This document shows, one piece after another, positions 40,477-41,411 of a DNA stretch of 41,411 bases (position 1 is its first letter; each line of letters starts with the position of its first letter). The stretch is taken from IMG/VR virus record IMGVR_UViG_3300017708_000870, positions 1-41,411 of that record. The stretch is one strand, 5' to 3'. This stretch comes from a virus. The notes below the pieces were generated by a model, which was not told the DNA's origin, made no database searches, and saw only the letters and a list, made by a program, of their open reading frames with translations. The position numbers were made by a program, and so were the translations under genes.

Positions 40477-41411
40477 ATGGCACTAACTGATGTTTTTTAT
40501 TCACCATCGGGAGCAGGTTCACAAGATGGATCAAACGCTGCGAACGCAAAAGCAGCGATCACGGGAACTTCGTGGACAACTGCTATCGAAGGGGAAACGC
40601 GACAAAATACTCGTTGGATTTTTCTTGCGGGAACTTATACTTGTAATGAGGAGTTAATCCCAACATCTACCAACCCGAACGCAGACAATCCACACTTCTG
40701 GGCGGGTGCAGATGCAGACGGTAATCTTCTTGAACCAAAGTGGTCTGACGATTCACAGGCACATCTTGACACCACCGACTATCCAAAGATTATCCGAACA
40801 AACAACGGTGGGATTTATCAAAGTGCAGGAACATCTACACTTTACAAATGTTTGTATTTTGAAAACACAAGTTCTAGTTTCAATCAGGGTGGTGTCCTCA
40901 ACTCCACCTTCAGTGAAGCGATTCGACAATTATTCGTTGGTATTTTTATGCGTGCGCCTGCGAATGCAAGTGCGAGCAATAACAACTCAAGGGTTCACAA
41001 CAACTTTGGTGCAAAAAGTATCATGTGTGAGTTTGTTCATCTCGGAACAAAGTTAGACACAATTGTTCAAAATGGTGGCACTAATCAAGGCTCTTTGTTC
41101 AACTGTCGCATTTATGGTGCAGGAACATCTGGTAGCGGAAACGGAAACGGTGTAAAATGCGATACCAGCACACCACAGATTATCAACTGTGTGTTTGACA
41201 ATGTTCACGGTGACGGAATCTCTGACCAAGGAACATCAGAAAACAAAAATGGAAACTTTACTAACAATACGATAACACGATGCGGAGCGAATGGTATTGA
41301 CTCCGCTGGTGCTGCACAAACTCAAGGTGGTGTTCAAATTGAAAATAATATTATTTTTGATGTTGGTGGACACGCAGTGGTCGCAAATGCAAATGATGAC
41401 GATAGACTTCT
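40477..41411 (+). CDS. Right-handed beta-helix fibre or depolymerase-like protein (3' partial)
   Basis: An uninterrupted frame from the ATG at 40477 to the window's right edge (311 codons, no stop). N-terminus ALTDVFYSPSGAGSQDGSNA followed by TRWIFLAGTYTCNEEL fits the start of pectate-lyase-type beta-helix proteins. Recurrent rungs such as GSLFNCRIYGAG, PQIINCVFDNVHGDGI, NGNFTNNTITRCGANGI and GGVQIENNIIFDVGG show the stacked coil. Such proteins in phages are fibres or polysaccharide-degrading spikes. Catalytic residues cannot be judged from this part. Confidence 0.85.
   Translation, partial: MALTDVFYSPSGAGSQDGSNAANAKAAITGTSWTTAIEGETRQNTRWIFLAGTYTCNEELIPTSTNPNADNPHFWAGADADGNLLEPKWSDDSQAHLDTTDYPKIIRTNNGGIYQSAGTSTLYKCLYFENTSSSFNQGGVLNSTFSEAIRQLFVGIFMRAPANASASNNNSRVHNNFGAKSIMCEFVHLGTKLDTIVQNGGTNQGSLFNCRIYGAGTSGSGNGNGVKCDTSTPQIINCVFDNVHGDGISDQGTSENKNGNFTNNTITRCGANGIDSAGAAQTQGGVQIENNIIFDVGGHAVVANANDDDRL

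Noticed and set aside
40706-41056. Open frame in another phase at the right end
   Set aside because: It lies inside the beta-helix gene that starts at 40477 and is open to the edge; the latter has a clear repeat structure.
1-41411. tRNA genes, CRISPR arrays, insertion sequences and integrase genes
   Set aside because: No gap is large enough for a tRNA cluster, no spaced direct repeats were seen, and no transposase or integrase motif appears in any frame I read.

Overview
The window reads as part of a T4-like myovirus genome, probably from a marine or metagenomic source. All genes lie on the + strand, are tightly packed (many ATGA/TAATG overlaps), and the largest gap is about 78 bp. The T4 core replication, recombination and transcription genes are recognisable by their motifs: uvsY, uvsW, late sigma gp55, gp47, gp46, RNase H, gp45, gp44, gp62 and regA. 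The first two genes end in features typical of secreted proteins of Planctomycetota (Phycisphaerae-type): a dockerin-like calcium loop and a PEP-CTERM-like sorting tail. A planctomycete-type host is therefore a reasonable but unproven inference.

Layout. (1) 1-1830: two secreted, host-like proteins and a tail-tube-like structural protein. (2) 1.8-15.7 kb: the core block, with added genes: a DNA methyltransferase, a complete type II glutamine synthetase, a small protein with a carbohydrate-binding-like C-terminus, and a GroES-like co-chaperonin inside the clamp/clamp-loader run. (3) 15.7-37.0 kb: a 21 kb glycan island starting directly after regA. It has about 14 glycosyltransferases or glycosyltransferase-like genes, a set of sialic (nonulosonic) acid enzymes (UDP-GlcNAc 2-epimerase, NeuB, NeuA, a HAD phosphatase, a possible sialyltransferase and a second CMP-sugar synthetase-like gene), a GmhA-like sugar isomerase, two methyltransferases, a 2OG/Fe(II) oxygenase-like protein, a half-length DegT aminotransferase, a beta-propeller glycosidase-like protein, a UDP-sugar 4-epimerase-like SDR and a short UDP-sugar dehydrogenase. 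(4) 37.0-41.4 kb: virion adhesion genes: a small structural protein, a collagen-like fibre with 58 uninterrupted Gly-X-Y triplets, a tail fibre with FNGxTG repeats, and a beta-helix protein that runs off the end.

How it may work together (inference): the core block replicates and recombines DNA and turns on late transcription. The glycan island could make an activated sialic-acid-like sugar and transfer it, with other sugars, to a virion or host-surface acceptor. The fibre genes directly downstream are an obvious candidate substrate. Glutamine synthetase could feed amide nitrogen into nucleotide and amino-sugar synthesis. The DNA polymerase gene (43), which follows regA in many T4-like phages, is not in this window; the glycan island occupies that place.
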